Source: Desulfoferrobacter suflitae
Lineage (GTDB): Bacteria > Desulfobacterota > Syntrophobacteria > Syntrophobacterales > Syntrophobacteraceae
Assembly: GCF_022603395.1 (NCBI RefSeq)
Contig: NZ_JAIBKA010000001.1
Location: 62,001 to 126,000 of the forward strand
Direction of reading: 5' to 3'
DNA: 64,000 nt
Part shown: piece after piece, positions 42,098 through 52,007 of the stretch
Layout: each line of letters opens with the position of its first letter
Numbering within the stretch: position 1 is the stretch's first letter
Notes under the pieces: generated by a model
The model's input: only the letters and a program-made list of their open reading frames with translations
Database searches by the model: none
Told to the model about the DNA's origin: nothing
Made by a program: the position numbers and the translations under genes

Positions 42098-42715
42098 CTA
42101 CTGCTCCGTCTGCTCGGGATACAGCACCGCATGAACCGGATTGTCCTGCCCCCCTTCCACAACCGTGCGCTGTTCCGGCAAATACAACGTGATCAAACGT
42201 CCTTTGATGGTGTCCTGGCCCTGGCTGAACTGAGGTTTACCCATCAAAACGATCTTCTGCTGATTGTGATAATAGACCGCCTTATCCGCCGTAGCGATCT
42301 TGTTCTGCTGGGAAATTCGGACATCGCCTTCCACTTCGATCCTGTCAATGCGGTCCGCTTTACTCGATGCCGAACTCTGATCGGCGGCGTTACCCGTATA
42401 CACCCTCATCTTTTTGCCGGTAATGGTCAAATCCTTCTGCTGTACCACCACATGCCCCTCAAACAGGACAACCTTGGCCTTTTGGTCCACTTCCATGCGG
42501 TCGCTGGCAATTTGGATCGGCGCGTCACTCTGCAGCAAACCCTGCTGTCCTGCGGCACTTCCCCTGGGCGGTTGCGATTTTTCCGCCGCGTGGCCGGCTA
42601 CGCCGAGGAAACCAAGCACACAGCACATCAACAGATAGGTCAGCCATATCCCTGCGGGCGGACGCATTCTCCTGCCGATCGATTTCCTGTGATTGCACTC
42701 TCCAAAGTTTATCAT
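42098..42715 (-). CDS. lptA: LPS transport periplasmic protein LptA (OstA family)
   Basis: The protein has up to 205 residues. An alternative start at ATG 42,667 (MRPPAGIWLTYLLMCCVLGF) would put a signal peptide at the very N-terminus, and I consider it plausible. The mature protein begins near AEKSQPPRG and has the OstA beta-jellyroll pattern: IQIASDRMEVDQKAKVVLFE, GHVVVQQKDLTITGKKMRVY, VEGDVRISQQNKIATADKAV. It bridges LptC to the outer-membrane LptD complex. There is a 133-bp gap to lptC. Confidence 0.92.
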   Translation of the reverse strand: MINFGECNHRKSIGRRMRPPAGIWLTYLLMCCVLGFLGVAGHAAEKSQPPRGSAAGQQGLLQSDAPIQIASDRMEVDQKAKVVLFEGHVVVQQKDLTITGKKMRVYTGNAADQSSASSKADRIDRIEVEGDVRISQQNKIATADKAVYYHNQQKIVLMGKPQFSQGQDTIKGRLITLYLPEQRTVVEGGQDNPVHAVLYPEQTEQ

Positions 42716-42848
42716 TGTGCCTACCTAATCTCGCACTTCCCGATACCTTGCCGGGAACCTGCCCGAGAATTCCCTCTCCCCCGAGGGGGAAGCATCTCCC
42801 ATTCTCGGACAAGCTCCCGGGGCATCTTGTATTGTGCTGTTCAGGGCT

Positions 42849-43424
42849 TCATTTGTCAGGCGTCAGGGCCAGCGTCGCCTGCACCCGCCCTTCCAGCGAA
42901 GCACGCCGCGCGGGTATGTCATATTTCCAATGCCTGCCCTTCAAGCTGAGATCCGGTCCAGTGACCAAAATCGATGTCTCCGACGATATCAAACTCTGTT
43001 CATGATGATAGGTTGCTTTTTCGCTCGACATCTCATAGCCGTTGGGAAATACGGCGTGCACTTTACCCCACAATTCGATGTCTTTGCTTCCCGCGTGCAG
43101 AACCCCCTGGCTGCTTTCCAACTGGATCTTCTCCCCATCCTGGAGGAAAAATTGCAGGCGCACCCTGGACAGCGCCGTTTTCTGGTCGTCTTGGTAGTAT
43201 TTCGCCTCCTCAGCTTTTAACGTCCAAGCCCGGCGGCCTCTTTCCATTTCGGTGTATTCCATATCCGTGAGCTTCATCTCTGCATCGGAGGCTTCGTCAA
43301 GGGCGGTTGTCTGCCGCTCTTTCTGACTCTTCTCTTTCCAAGTGCCTCTTACCGCTAACCCAGCAACCAGCAGCACGCAGCCTAACACAGAAAACCATAC
43401 GATTTTCTTTGAAAACTTCATCAA
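42849..43424 (-). CDS. lptC: LPS export protein LptC
   Basis: This is a 191-residue bitopic membrane protein. N-terminal basic residues and one transmembrane segment (about 8-26, IVWFSVLGCVLLVAGLAVRG) are followed by a periplasmic jellyroll with MEYTEMERGRRAWTLKAEEA and VRLQFFLQDGEKIQLESSQG, the LptC/YrbK pattern. It links LptB2FG to LptA. About 150 bp separate it from kdsC upstream, so it may start a separate transcript. Confidence 0.9.
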   Translation of the reverse strand: MMKFSKKIVWFSVLGCVLLVAGLAVRGTWKEKSQKERQTTALDEASDAEMKLTDMEYTEMERGRRAWTLKAEEAKYYQDDQKTALSRVRLQFFLQDGEKIQLESSQGVLHAGSKDIELWGKVHAVFPNGYEMSSEKATYHHEQSLISSETSILVTGPDLSLKGRHWKYDIPARRASLEGRVQATLALTPDK

Positions 43425-43572
43425 ATGAGGGCCTCTGGCAATGGCTTAACGGCATCGAAGGCGTGTATGCGCCCGTGGACTGCATATTTTTTCATAGTCA
43501 AATTAAGTAATTAAGCTCACAAAAATCATAACATGCAAAAGCTCTGCCTGTAAAGGCATTAACAGCCGGGCA

Positions 43573-44127
43573 TCATGTGAATTCGCGCAAATAGCGCTCA
43601 GTTACACGCTCCCAACGACCCTGAGCCTGCAGGATCAGTTCGCAGATTTCCCGGCAGGCACCCCGCCCGCCGGGCGCTTTGGTGACGTAATGGGCAAACG
43701 GCAGCACATGCCGGCTGGCGTTGGGTACAGCCACCGCCCAGCCCACTCGACGCATAACAGGGATATCGATGAGATCGTCTCCGACAAAGCCAACCTCTTC
43801 ATCCTTCAAACCCGTCTCCAAAAGAATTTTCTCATACGCTTCCAGTTTGCGCTTAACATCCTGATAGACCCTTTTGATTCCAAGGGCCGCTGCGCGATGT
43901 TCCACAGCTCGGCAATAGCGGCCGGTTATCAACGCCGTTTCGACCCCGCCGGCCCTTTGCAGCAGTTTCAGACCATGCCCGTCCTGTACATCGAATTCCT
44001 TGAGCTCCGAACCGTCATCGAGATAAATGATGCGCCCGTCAGTCAAGACTCCGTCCACATCAAAAATCATCATGCGGATGGGCAAAATTCTCTCGATGAG
44101 CTTTTTGTCCACACTTTCCGGCGACAT
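43573..44127 (-). CDS. kdsC: KDO-8-phosphate phosphatase (HAD family)
   Basis: This is a 184-residue enzyme. ATG at 44,127 (MSPESVDKKLIER) is chosen for GGAG five bases upstream; an ATG four codons earlier is possible. HAD motifs: MIFDVDGVLTDG (nucleophile and acid Asp), ALITGRYCRAV (Ser/Thr position), a Lys near YQDVKRKLEAY, and FVGDDLIDIPVM. The C-terminus reads VTKAPGGRGACREICELIL. It dephosphorylates KDO-8-P after KdsA. It is 14 bases downstream of kdsA. Confidence 0.95.
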   Translation of the reverse strand: MSPESVDKKLIERILPIRMMIFDVDGVLTDGRIIYLDDGSELKEFDVQDGHGLKLLQRAGGVETALITGRYCRAVEHRAAALGIKRVYQDVKRKLEAYEKILLETGLKDEEVGFVGDDLIDIPVMRRVGWAVAVPNASRHVLPFAHYVTKAPGGRGACREICELILQAQGRWERVTERYLREFT

Positions 44128-44141
44128 AACCGCTCCCATTT

Positions 44142-45002
44142 TCACTGCGCCCTCGAACGGCAGGCATGAGGCATCTGCTGTGGGATGCCTTCCCGCACCA
44201 TGGCGTAAATGTCGGCGAGCATCTCCAAAAGAGCAGGCACGCTGGAAAGCGCTATAGAATTTGGACCGTCGCACAGCGCCACATCAGGATTTACGTGCAT
44301 TTCCACAAATATACCGTGGGCTCCGGCGGCCAGGGCAGCGCATGCGAGCGGCTGCACAAACTGCCGCTCTCCGCCGGATGAAGCACCCCTGCCACCGGGC
44401 AGCTGCACACTGTGGGTGGCATCAAACACAACCGGGTACCCGGTTTCCGTCATGATCGGGATGGATCGCATGTCCACCACCAGATTATTGTATCCGAATT
44501 GGGTCCCACGCTCGGTGAGTAAAATTTTATTATTGCCTGTCTGAGAGACTTTCTGCACCACCTGCCGCATATCCCACGGCGCCAGAAATTGACCTTTCTT
44601 GATGTTAACGGGTTTAGCGCTCTTGCCCGCGGCCACCAGCAGATCCGTCTGGCGAACCAAAAACGCCGGAATTTGCAGAACATCCACCACATCCTTTGCC
44701 TGTTCGACTTCCTCGATACTGTGCACATCCGTCAAAACGGGCATGTTCAATTTCTCTCTGACCCGCGCAAGAACCTCCAGCCCCGCCTTGATCCCGGGAC
44801 CGCGATACGATTGGATCGACGTGCGGTTGGCTTTGTCGTAGGAGCTCTTGAAAATACAGGGGATTGCCAACCGTGCACAGGTCTCCTGCAGAAACCCGGC
44901 AACCGTCATTGCCAGCTCTTCACTCTCGATCACGCACGGTCCGCCGATCACAAAGAACCGGTCGTGCCCGATTGTCTGCCCCAGCACTTTAAAGCCAGCC
45001 AT
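44142..45002 (-). CDS. kdsA: 3-deoxy-8-phosphooctulonate (KDO-8-P) synthase
   Basis: This is a 286-residue enzyme. It condenses PEP with arabinose 5-phosphate to KDO-8-P. Signatures: FVIGGPCVIESEELA, FKSSYDKANRTSIQSYRGPG (substrate loop), LTDVHSIEEVEQAKDVVDVL, GQFLAPWDMRQVV, LLTERGTQFGYNNLVVDM and VFDATHSVQLPGG. A metal-dependent class II form is possible because Cys residues are present, but I cannot decide by eye. It starts ten bases after the pyrG stop. Confidence 0.97.
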   Translation of the reverse strand: MAGFKVLGQTIGHDRFFVIGGPCVIESEELAMTVAGFLQETCARLAIPCIFKSSYDKANRTSIQSYRGPGIKAGLEVLARVREKLNMPVLTDVHSIEEVEQAKDVVDVLQIPAFLVRQTDLLVAAGKSAKPVNIKKGQFLAPWDMRQVVQKVSQTGNNKILLTERGTQFGYNNLVVDMRSIPIMTETGYPVVFDATHSVQLPGGRGASSGGERQFVQPLACAALAAGAHGIFVEMHVNPDVALCDGPNSIALSSVPALLEMLADIYAMVREGIPQQMPHACRSRAQ

Positions 45003-45012
45003 TATCGCCTCC

Positions 45013-46689
45013 TCAACAGGCGTGCTCAGCAGATTGAAATTTTTCCGGATGTTTGGCGCGGGCCTGCTCCAGGCAGCTTTTCACAAATGCTTTGAAAATT
45101 GGATGGGGCTCCATGGGGCGAGACTTGAACTCGGGATGGAACTGGCAACCCAGAAACCAGGGGTGATCACCAAGCTCGATGATTTCCACAAGCTTTTTGT
45201 CGGGAGAAAGGCCGGTAAAGCGCATGCCGCTTTCGGCCAAGACCTCCCGATACTCATTGTTGAACTCGTAACGGTGGCGATGCCGCTCGGAAATTTCCAC
45301 GCATTGGTAGGCATCATGGGCATAACCTTCGGCTTCGAGCATGCAAGGATAGGCACCAAGCCGCATGGTGCCTCCGTAATCAGCGGTCTCATCGCGGCGA
45401 ATCGGCCGGTCATTTTTGTAATCGAACCATTCCCGCATCAGGTAAATCACCGGATGCGGCGTGTGCTTATCAAACTCCATGCTGTGGGCCCTGTCCAATC
45501 CGGCAACATGGCGTGCGAACTCGACGGTGGCCAACTGCATGCCCAGGCAAATGCCCAGAAAGGGAATCTTCTTTTCCCGGGCATATTGAATGGCCTTGAT
45601 TTTGCCTTCAACCCCGCGCTCTCCGAAGCCGCCCGGCACCAAAATGCCATCGGCCCCCTCGATCAACGCCTCTCCCCCCTCCTTCTCAACGTTTTCCGAA
45701 TCCACATAGTCCAGCACCACCCTGGCGCTGTGCGCTGCGCCCCCATGCACCAACGCTTCATTCAAACTCTTGTAAGACTCTTTGAGGTCGATATATTTAC
45801 CAACAATAGCGATGTGCGTCTCTTGTACGGGGTGTTTGATCTTATCCACCAAAGCGGCCCAATGATCCAGGATCGGTCCTCGGGTCCAAATGTTCAGCAA
45901 ACGGACAATCTTCTCATCCAGTCCTTCCTGATGGAACAGCAACGGAACCTCGTAGATGCACTCCACGTCTTTGGCGGTGATCACGGCGTCGGGTTCCACG
46001 TTGCAGAAGTGGGCAATCTTGGCTTTGATCTCCCGGGAGAGGAATTTTTCCGTGCGGCAGAGTAAAATGTCGGGCTGGATGCCGATGCCTCGCAGTTCTT
46101 TCACACTGTGCTGGGTGGGTTTGGTTTTGACTTCCCCGGCGGTTTTCATGTAGGGGACCAGGGTAACGTGAATGTAAACGACGTTCTCTCGCCCCACATC
46201 GTTTCTAAATTGCCGAATGGCTTCCAGAAAAGGCAGACTTTCGATGTCACCTACAGTACCCCCTATCTCCACGATCACGAGATCCACCCCGTCGACCGCA
46301 CTGCGGATGCAGGCTTTGATTTCGTCGGTGACATGAGGAATGACCTGTACCGTTCCTCCCAGGTAATCCCCTCTGCGTTCCTTCTTGATCACCGAGTAGT
46401 AGATCCCCCCTGATGTGTAGTTGTTTTTCTTGGTCATACGGGCATGAGTGAACCGTTCATAATGACCCAAATCCAAATCCGTTTCGGCCCCGTCGTCGGT
46501 TACGTAGACTTCACCGTGTTGAAAGGGATTCATGGTTCCGGGATCTACATTGATGTAAGGATCGAGCTTCTGGATGGTGACCCGCAGACCGCGGCTCTCC
46601 ATCAGCGCTCCGATGGAAGCTGCAGCCAGACCTTTGCCCAGCGATGAAAGAACTCCACCCGTGATAAAAATAAATTTTGCCTGACGCAA
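45013..46689 (-). CDS. pyrG: CTP synthase
   Basis: This is an approximately 558-residue enzyme. I place the start at TTG 46,689 ([20 protein letters not shown]), with AAGGGG seven bases upstream; the frame stays open for 15 more codons. The synthetase domain shows [20 protein letters not shown] and [19 protein letters not shown]. The glutamine amidotransferase domain has [13 protein letters not shown], the Cys nucleophile in [11 protein letters not shown] and His/Glu in FHPEFKSRP. It converts UTP to CTP. It is the first gene of the pyrG-kdsA-kdsC set. Confidence 0.97.
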   Translation of the reverse strand: MRQAKFIFITGGVLSSLGKGLAAASIGALMESRGLRVTIQKLDPYINVDPGTMNPFQHGEVYVTDDGAETDLDLGHYERFTHARMTKKNNYTSGGIYYSVIKKERRGDYLGGTVQVIPHVTDEIKACIRSAVDGVDLVIVEIGGTVGDIESLPFLEAIRQFRNDVGRENVVYIHVTLVPYMKTAGEVKTKPTQHSVKELRGIGIQPDILLCRTEKFLSREIKAKIAHFCNVEPDAVITAKDVECIYEVPLLFHQEGLDEKIVRLLNIWTRGPILDHWAALVDKIKHPVQETHIAIVGKYIDLKESYKSLNEALVHGGAAHSARVVLDYVDSENVEKEGGEALIEGADGILVPGGFGERGVEGKIKAIQYAREKKIPFLGICLGMQLATVEFARHVAGLDRAHSMEFDKHTPHPVIYLMREWFDYKNDRPIRRDETADYGGTMRLGAYPCMLEAEGYAHDAYQCVEISERHRHRYEFNNEYREVLAESGMRFTGLSPDKKLVEIIELGDHPWFLGCQFHPEFKSRPMEPHPIFKAFVKSCLEQARAKHPEKFQSAEHAC

Positions 46690-47161
46690 AACGGTACCCC
46701 TTGTTCTATTTGAAAGCGGTGATATCGAATCCAAACCCCTTCACCGGTGCTATGCCGCGCAGCCCGCCACCCGCACTTCAGGCTTGCCGTTCCTTCGACC
46801 GCGGCGACGCACCAGGAGTGTTCATGGATCCATTCGAAGGTGTGGGCCTTCAGCCCGACGCAGTATGCGGATAAAGACTGATCCAAAGTCAGAGGCAGTA
46901 TAGCAAATGGCCTATTGAAGTCAATCTTGGCAATGTTCCGTGCAGTGGTCCGGACACTGGCCGTGGAGCGGCGGCAGACGCCGGTGAGAGTGCTTAACCG
47001 CCGCACGTGACGTGCAGGCCATAAGTTTCTTCTTGCATTTTTGCCGCACATACCGTAATTTGCCGGAGAACTTTGGGAAATTTTTTGCAATCTCAATCCC
47101 GCTTGTTAGCGTACGATTCATTCGTACAACCTGCTTGAACCGCAAGGCAAGGATAAGCCGC
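46690..47161. other. Divergent promoter region between pyrG and the CBS-domain gene
   Basis: This 472-bp gap has no gene. It holds an inverted repeat GTACGA-TTCAT-TCGTAC (47,111-47,127), about 35 bases before the CBS-gene start, which could be an operator or 5' hairpin. AAGGA lies before that gene's GTG. Other open frames here are shadows without ribosome-binding sites. Confidence 0.4.
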
Positions 47162-47770
47162 GTGACGGTGCGCCAATGGATGACCGCGAATGTGGTGAGT
47201 GTCGGTGAGCAAGCTTCCATTCAGGATGCTTTAACACTGATGAAACGCCACTCTATTCGTCATTTACCGGTTGTGGACCCGCAGCAGAATCTTTCGGGCT
47301 GGATAACCGACGCCGATCTGCGTGGCGTTTTGATCGCCTCCATGCTGGAAGATCTCACCGTCAAGGATGTGATGGTGCGCAAACCGTACACGGCATCTCC
47401 CGCAATGCCCCTGGAGGAGGCGGCACGTCTCATTCTGCGCAAGAGGATCGGTGGGTTGCCGGTCGTCGAGGGCGGCAAGCTGGTCGGCATCATCACCGTA
47501 GTGGACATCCTGGCGGCTTTCATTAACGTCATGGGCATGCTGGGACACTCTTCCCGGCTGGATGTGACGGCTTCCGGCCAGAATCCGCCATTGGATGAAA
47601 TCACTCGCCTGATCAGGCGACACAACGCGGAAATTATCAGCATATGCCAGCTTATTGGCGTTGGAGACCAGAGCCCGATGTACTCCATTCGCTTGAAGAA
47701 ATGTGACCTGACACCAATTTTAGACGACTTTCGAGCAAAGGGAATTGAGGTAGTATCAGCTGTAGCTTAG
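47162..47770 (+). CDS. CBS-pair protein with C-terminal ACT-like domain
   Basis: The protein has about 202 residues from GTG 47,162 (VTVRQWMTANVVSVGEQASI). The frame stays open upstream but that region is poorly protein-like. Two CBS motifs (WMTANVV...DALTLMKRHSIRHLPVVD and VKDVMVRKPYTASPAMPLEE...RIGGLPVVEGGKLVGIITVVD) form a Bateman module binding adenine nucleotides. The C-terminal 60 residues, with VSAVA at the end, look like an ACT domain. AcuB-type regulators have the same plan. It may sense energy charge for the neighbouring CoA-ligase pathway; this is inference. Confidence 0.85.
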   Translation: MTVRQWMTANVVSVGEQASIQDALTLMKRHSIRHLPVVDPQQNLSGWITDADLRGVLIASMLEDLTVKDVMVRKPYTASPAMPLEEAARLILRKRIGGLPVVEGGKLVGIITVVDILAAFINVMGMLGHSSRLDVTASGQNPPLDEITRLIRRHNAEIISICQLIGVGDQSPMYSIRLKKCDLTPILDDFRAKGIEVVSAVA

Positions 47771-48157
47771 CTGCAGGGAATTTTAGTAGTTTCTATTTGT
47801 TGATAGGATCGTTGCTTCTCCTCGGAACCTGTTCATTTCCAGCTCAAGAACGCTCGACGAATTTCAAGTGATCGCTGCAGCAGAAGCTGTCGTTGTTGGT
47901 TGCGCCTGTTAGTTCCAGTCAAAAGATCCACCCTTAATTAGAGCTAGGATGGCCGGTTTGCTGGGTATCGGTTGACAAACCGGTTACCGCACCCAAATCC
48001 ATGCGGTCGTGTCACTCATGATTCCCAAATGGATACGAGAAGGGAGGTGGTTTATTTCAGACTTTTGATACATTAGGTCGTGGCCCGGATCTTGAGCCAT
48101 TGTTACGCAATAGGTGTTTTCTTCCAGTTTAACCCAACCGCAAGGAGGACAAGAAGG
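47771..48157. other. Upstream region of the CoA-ligase gene
   Basis: This 387-bp gap carries no gene. A short inverted repeat, CGGTTGACAAACCG, lies near 47,969-47,982 and could be a regulator site. The strong AAGGAGGACAAGAAGG ribosome-binding stretch leads directly into the CoA-ligase ATG. No sigma-54 -24/-12 element was found. Confidence 0.4.
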
Positions 48158-49795
48158 ATGAGCAAAATACCCGAAAATTATCTTCCCCCGAAAGACACCT
48201 GGCCTGAATACCTCGTTCCGGAAGAATTTGCCAACACTCCGGACAAGCTCAATTTGGCCGACTTTCTGCTTGACAGGCATGTCCGTGAGGGCAGAGGGGA
48301 CAACCCCGCCATCAAGTTCATGGATAAAACGTTCTCCTATGCCCAGGTCCAGCAGATGGTCAACAAATTCGGCAATGCCCTCAAAGATGCCGGGGTAGAG
48401 GCTCAAGACCGTGTCGGTATCCGGCTGGTGAATTCGCCGCAAGCCATTGTCGCCATCTTCGCCATCGAAAAGATCGGCGCCATACCCGTTCCCACTTCAC
48501 CCCTGTGGTCTTCCGAAGAGGTTGCCTTCGTGGCCAACAATGCAGAGATGAAGTATTTCATCGTAAACGCGCCTTTGATGGAGCCGGTTGAAAAGGCCAA
48601 GTCCGAATTGAAATTCGGCACCAAGATCATCGTTATCGGGGGTCAACCGGATGAAGTCAAAGCCAATGGCAATCTGGTGTTCGAGGAGATGTTGGACAAG
48701 GGAGCCCCCAATTTGGAGGCCTCCATGCTCGACGCCAATGACATCGGCATCATGCTTTATACTTCCGGCACCACAGGCCTGCCCAAAGGCTGCGTGCACT
48801 TTGTGAAACCGGCCATCATCGAAGCTCAGATCGTCAATAAATACGTCTACAAGATGAAACCGGGCGATGTGTTGGGCGGCGCCGCTCCGGTTTCCTTTGC
48901 TGCCGGCTTCGGAACCTTCACTCTGCTTCCCTTCGAGGGGGGCGCAGCCATCTCCCTCATTCCCAAGTTCACCCCCACGGAAATGATGGAGTTGATTGGC
49001 AAACACAAGATCACCGTGCTCACGGGCCTTCCCACGGCATACCGCGGATTGATGAAATTCCCCGATTTCAAGAAGTACGACATCAGTTCCATCCGCCTCT
49101 ACACTTCGGGAGGCGATGCGTTGGGCAAGGAAACCCTGGACGGCTGGGTAGCACTCACCGGCAAACCCATTTGGGAGGGACTCGGCGGAACCGAAATGCT
49201 CCATCTGGTGACTTCCAACACCATGAATCCTGAACCTGTCCCCAACTCCATCGGCAAACCCTTACCAGGGGTCCAGGTGCGCGTCGTTGACGCCGAGGGC
49301 AAGGATTGTAAACCGGGCGAGGTGGGCAGCATGATCCTCAAAGGGGCCTCGGGCACGCTTTACTGGAAACCTTACGAAGACAACGAGAAACTTCTCAAAT
49401 CCCAGAAGAAGGGCGTTGTGAATGGTTGGAACCAAATGGGTGACGCCGTTTACATGAACGAAGACGGCAACATTTTCTTTGTTTCCCGCGAAGACGATAT
49501 GATCAAGAGCTCCGGCTACCGCATCGGGCCCGCCGAAGTGGAGGAAGCCATTGCCAAACATCCGGCGGTAGCAGACGTTGGCGTGGTCGGCATTCCCGAT
49601 CCCGACAAGGGCCAGGTCACCAAAGCATTCATCGTTCTGAAACCGGGCTTTGAGGGAGGCGATGCGTTTTTCGATGAGCTCAAGGAATTCTTGAAAGAGC
49701 ACATTGCCATTTACAAACTGCCGAGGCTCATTGAATATGTGGATTCACTGCCGCGCACCCCGACAGGTAAGCTGCTGCGCCGCAAGCTGCGCTAA
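48158..49795 (+). CDS. AMP-forming carboxylic acid:CoA ligase (benzoate-CoA-ligase-like)
   Basis: This is a 545-residue adenylate-forming enzyme. It activates a carboxylate with ATP and then makes the CoA thioester. Motif A3 YTSGTTGLPKG is at 201-211. The A5-type GLGGTEMLHLVTSN, A7/A8 MNEDGNIFFVSREDDMIKSS with GYRIGPAEVEEAI and the terminal PTGKLLRRKLR with the catalytic Lys are intact. The N-terminus (PPKDTWPEYLVPEEFA) and the TEMLH motif resemble benzoate/2-aminobenzoate or branched/aryl acyl-CoA ligases, but the substrate cannot be fixed. An MBL hydrolase and livKHMGF follow, suggesting uptake plus activation of a carboxylic compound. Confidence 0.85.
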   Translation: MSKIPENYLPPKDTWPEYLVPEEFANTPDKLNLADFLLDRHVREGRGDNPAIKFMDKTFSYAQVQQMVNKFGNALKDAGVEAQDRVGIRLVNSPQAIVAIFAIEKIGAIPVPTSPLWSSEEVAFVANNAEMKYFIVNAPLMEPVEKAKSELKFGTKIIVIGGQPDEVKANGNLVFEEMLDKGAPNLEASMLDANDIGIMLYTSGTTGLPKGCVHFVKPAIIEAQIVNKYVYKMKPGDVLGGAAPVSFAAGFGTFTLLPFEGGAAISLIPKFTPTEMMELIGKHKITVLTGLPTAYRGLMKFPDFKKYDISSIRLYTSGGDALGKETLDGWVALTGKPIWEGLGGTEMLHLVTSNTMNPEPVPNSIGKPLPGVQVRVVDAEGKDCKPGEVGSMILKGASGTLYWKPYEDNEKLLKSQKKGVVNGWNQMGDAVYMNEDGNIFFVSREDDMIKSSGYRIGPAEVEEAIAKHPAVADVGVVGIPDPDKGQVTKAFIVLKPGFEGGDAFFDELKEFLKEHIAIYKLPRLIEYVDSLPRTPTGKLLRRKLR

Positions 49796-49874
49796 ACGCC
49801 CGTCGGTCGCCATCCGGAGAAGGAGAACCTGAACTTTCCGGTGAGTAATCCCCACTTTTGACTGATCTGACCAT

Positions 49875-49896
49875 ACCCCCGCGTCAATGCGGGGGT
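49875..49896 (+). terminator. GC-rich hairpin after the CoA-ligase gene
   Basis: Perfect 8-bp stem ACCCCCGC / GCGGGGGT over the loop GTCAAT, 79 bases after the stop. The following T-run is poor (TATGCATTT), so it may act as a partial terminator or mRNA-stabilising hairpin before the MBL gene. Confidence 0.55.
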
Positions 49897-49916
49897 TATG
49901 CATTTGGGAGGGTATC

Positions 49917-50762
49917 ATGACCTGGAAAATCACTGTCTTGTGTGAGAATACCGTCCCCACCCCCGGTCTTCTGGGTGAACATGGATTTGCAGCCTATGTC
50001 GAAACTCCCGCCGGGAACCTCTTGTTTGATACCGGTCAGGGATTCACGTTGATACAGAATTCCCTGCGCCTGCAAAAAGATCTGCGGCAGGTGTCCCAAC
50101 TGGTGCTCAGCCACGGCCATTTCGATCACACGGGAGGCATGCTGGCCTTTCTGGGCTTGCACGGACCATGCGATGTTGTGGCTCATCCCGATGTATTGCT
50201 CGAGAGGTTCCGGATGATGCCCATGGGACCCGAAGAAAAGCCGGTTTCCATCGGCATCCCGTGGAAGGAAGCCTACCTCACCACACGCGGCGCGCGCTTC
50301 AAGTGGCACACCAGTTTTGCTGAAATCGCCCCCAACGTTTACGTGAGCGGTGAAGTTCCGAGGAAGACCTCCTTCGAGACGGGCGACCCGAAATTTCTCA
50401 TCAAACAAAATGGGGAATGGGCTCCCGACCCATTCCTGGACGACTACTCGTTGATATTGAAAACTTCGCGCGGCCTGGTGATTTTGCTGGGATGCGCCCA
50501 CGCCGGGTTGATCAACATCCTGGAGCACGCCATCGCTCAGACGGGTGAAGAACGGATACATTCGATCATCGGCGGCACTCATTTGGGCTTTTCCGCCCAG
50601 ACACAGCTGGATCACACCATCAGTGCTCTGAAAAAATACCGGGTGGAGCTCCTGGCAACCAGCCACTGCACAGGGCAGCGTCCCATAGCCAGGTTGGCTG
50701 CCGAATTTGGCGACGGCTTCGCTTTCGCGCACGTCGGGTTCATCCTGGCCGTATTGCCTTAG
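49917..50762 (+). CDS. MBL-fold metallo-hydrolase
   Basis: This is a 281-residue protein from ATG 49,917 (MTWKITVLCENTV), with GGGAGG upstream. Metal motif: SHGHFDHTGG (H-x-H-x-DH). Later ligands: the His in LLGCAHAGLINIL, GGTHLGF and the C-terminal ATSHCTGQ. This layout matches the DHNA-ACP-like or 7,8-dihydropterin-6-methyl-4-(beta-D-ribofuranosyl)aminobenzene-phosphate synthase-like branch of MBL proteins (COG1237). Substrate unknown. It overlaps no neighbour and is eight bases from livK-like. Confidence 0.85.
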   Translation: MTWKITVLCENTVPTPGLLGEHGFAAYVETPAGNLLFDTGQGFTLIQNSLRLQKDLRQVSQLVLSHGHFDHTGGMLAFLGLHGPCDVVAHPDVLLERFRMMPMGPEEKPVSIGIPWKEAYLTTRGARFKWHTSFAEIAPNVYVSGEVPRKTSFETGDPKFLIKQNGEWAPDPFLDDYSLILKTSRGLVILLGCAHAGLINILEHAIAQTGEERIHSIIGGTHLGFSAQTQLDHTISALKKYRVELLATSHCTGQRPIARLAAEFGDGFAFAHVGFILAVLP

Positions 50763-50770
50763 TATGATTC

Positions 50771-51982
50771 ATGAACATTTTCAGCAACATATTTAAGCCA
50801 ATCGTCAGCCTGGTTGTATCCCTCACGGTATCGGTCTGTTCGGCCGGAGCTGCCTTGGGAAATTCCAGCCCAATACGCGTCGGGGAGATTGACCCGCTCA
50901 CGGGGAAATTGGCAAAACATGGGCAGGAGATTCATGAGGGTATCCTGTACGCCATCGAACAAGCTAATTCCACCGGAGGCGCTGCGGGACGCAAGTTTGA
51001 ACTGCTCAGCCGAGACGATCAGAGCCAGCCGGAGGTTGCCATCAACCAGGCCGAAGACCTCATTTATCGTGAGCAGGTGGCGGGTCTGGTGGGAGGTTAC
51101 GTCGATTCCTTAGTGGGTCCGATAAGCGAACTCGCCGCCAAGCATCAGGTACCTTACGTGGCGTCGGCGAGCCTGCAGCAGGGACTCACGCTCGGGCGGC
51201 ACAATCCGTATTTTTTCAGGGTGGCTCATTTGCAGGGAGTCGTGGAACCCCTTTGCAGCTTTCTGATCCAGGAGCTGAAACCTGACAGAGTGGCTGTTTT
51301 GTATGCTTCCACCCCCGGTTCAACAGAATTCGGCCAACAGGTCCGCTCTTGTCTGTTGGACGCCGCCATAGAAATTCCCATTTTCGAGAAGTTCCGTCCG
51401 GGCTCGCCCGATTTCTCGGCATTTTTGCTCAAAATACGCCGGTCCCGAGTGGATGTGCTGATTTCGGGAGGCTTCTTTGCGGACCATTTGATCTTGGTGC
51501 GTCAAATGAAAGAGCAGAAGATCCCGCTCAGGGCTTACATCGGACCATGGGGGATCGCCTATCCGAGTTTCCTGGAAGCCATGGGGGAAGCAGCCCACGG
51601 TTTGTTCGGCATGTGCGCATGGAATCCCGGCATTGCGGTTGCCGGGGCGGATAAGCAATCCCGCGCTTTTGTGGAAGGTTTTACGGCACGCTTCGGCAAG
51701 ACCCCGAACACCACAACCATGCACGGGTATACCTCCGCCAAAGCCCTCATAGAAGCCATCAGAAGGGTATTGGAAAGCGGAAAAGAATTGACCGGCGACA
51801 ATATTTGCAGGGCGCTTCGATCCCTTGACCTGTTGCTTCCCATGGAACATCTGCAGTTCGACCTGAAAGGAGACCCAAAGCATTACCAGCAAGTCGTTGT
51901 GCAGGTCCAAAAAGGAGAAATGGTGACGGTCTATCCCGCCGACCGAAAAACCGGCGAAATCGCCCAGCCATCGAGCGAATGA
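50771..51982 (+). CDS. ABC transporter substrate-binding protein, branched-chain amino-acid (LivK) type
   Basis: This is a 403-residue periplasmic protein. A signal peptide covers about 1-30 (FKPIVSLVVSLTVSVCSAGA), then the type I periplasmic fold: IRVGEIDPLTGKLAKHGQEI, VAGLVGGYVDSLVGPISELA, VPYVASASLQQG, RVAVLYASTPGSTEFGQQVR and GFTARFGKTPNTTTMHGYTS. The family binds Leu/Ile/Val, amides, urea or aromatic acids; the true ligand is not readable. It is the first of five transporter genes in one operon. Confidence 0.9.
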   Translation: MNIFSNIFKPIVSLVVSLTVSVCSAGAALGNSSPIRVGEIDPLTGKLAKHGQEIHEGILYAIEQANSTGGAAGRKFELLSRDDQSQPEVAINQAEDLIYREQVAGLVGGYVDSLVGPISELAAKHQVPYVASASLQQGLTLGRHNPYFFRVAHLQGVVEPLCSFLIQELKPDRVAVLYASTPGSTEFGQQVRSCLLDAAIEIPIFEKFRPGSPDFSAFLLKIRRSRVDVLISGGFFADHLILVRQMKEQKIPLRAYIGPWGIAYPSFLEAMGEAAHGLFGMCAWNPGIAVAGADKQSRAFVEGFTARFGKTPNTTTMHGYTSAKALIEAIRRVLESGKELTGDNICRALRSLDLLLPMEHLQFDLKGDPKHYQQVVVQVQKGEMVTVYPADRKTGEIAQPSSE

Positions 51983-52007
51983 CGTTGTGTAGAGGGAGTA
52001 TGAACAG

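Noticed and set aside
44848-46065. A 405-codon plus-strand frame opposite pyrG and kdsA
   Set aside because: Long only because the opposite genes are GC-rich and well conserved; it has no motif and spans two confirmed genes.
48497-49204. A 235-codon minus-strand frame opposite the CoA-ligase gene
   Set aside because: Gln/Gly-rich shadow sequence; the plus-strand gene carries all adenylation motifs.
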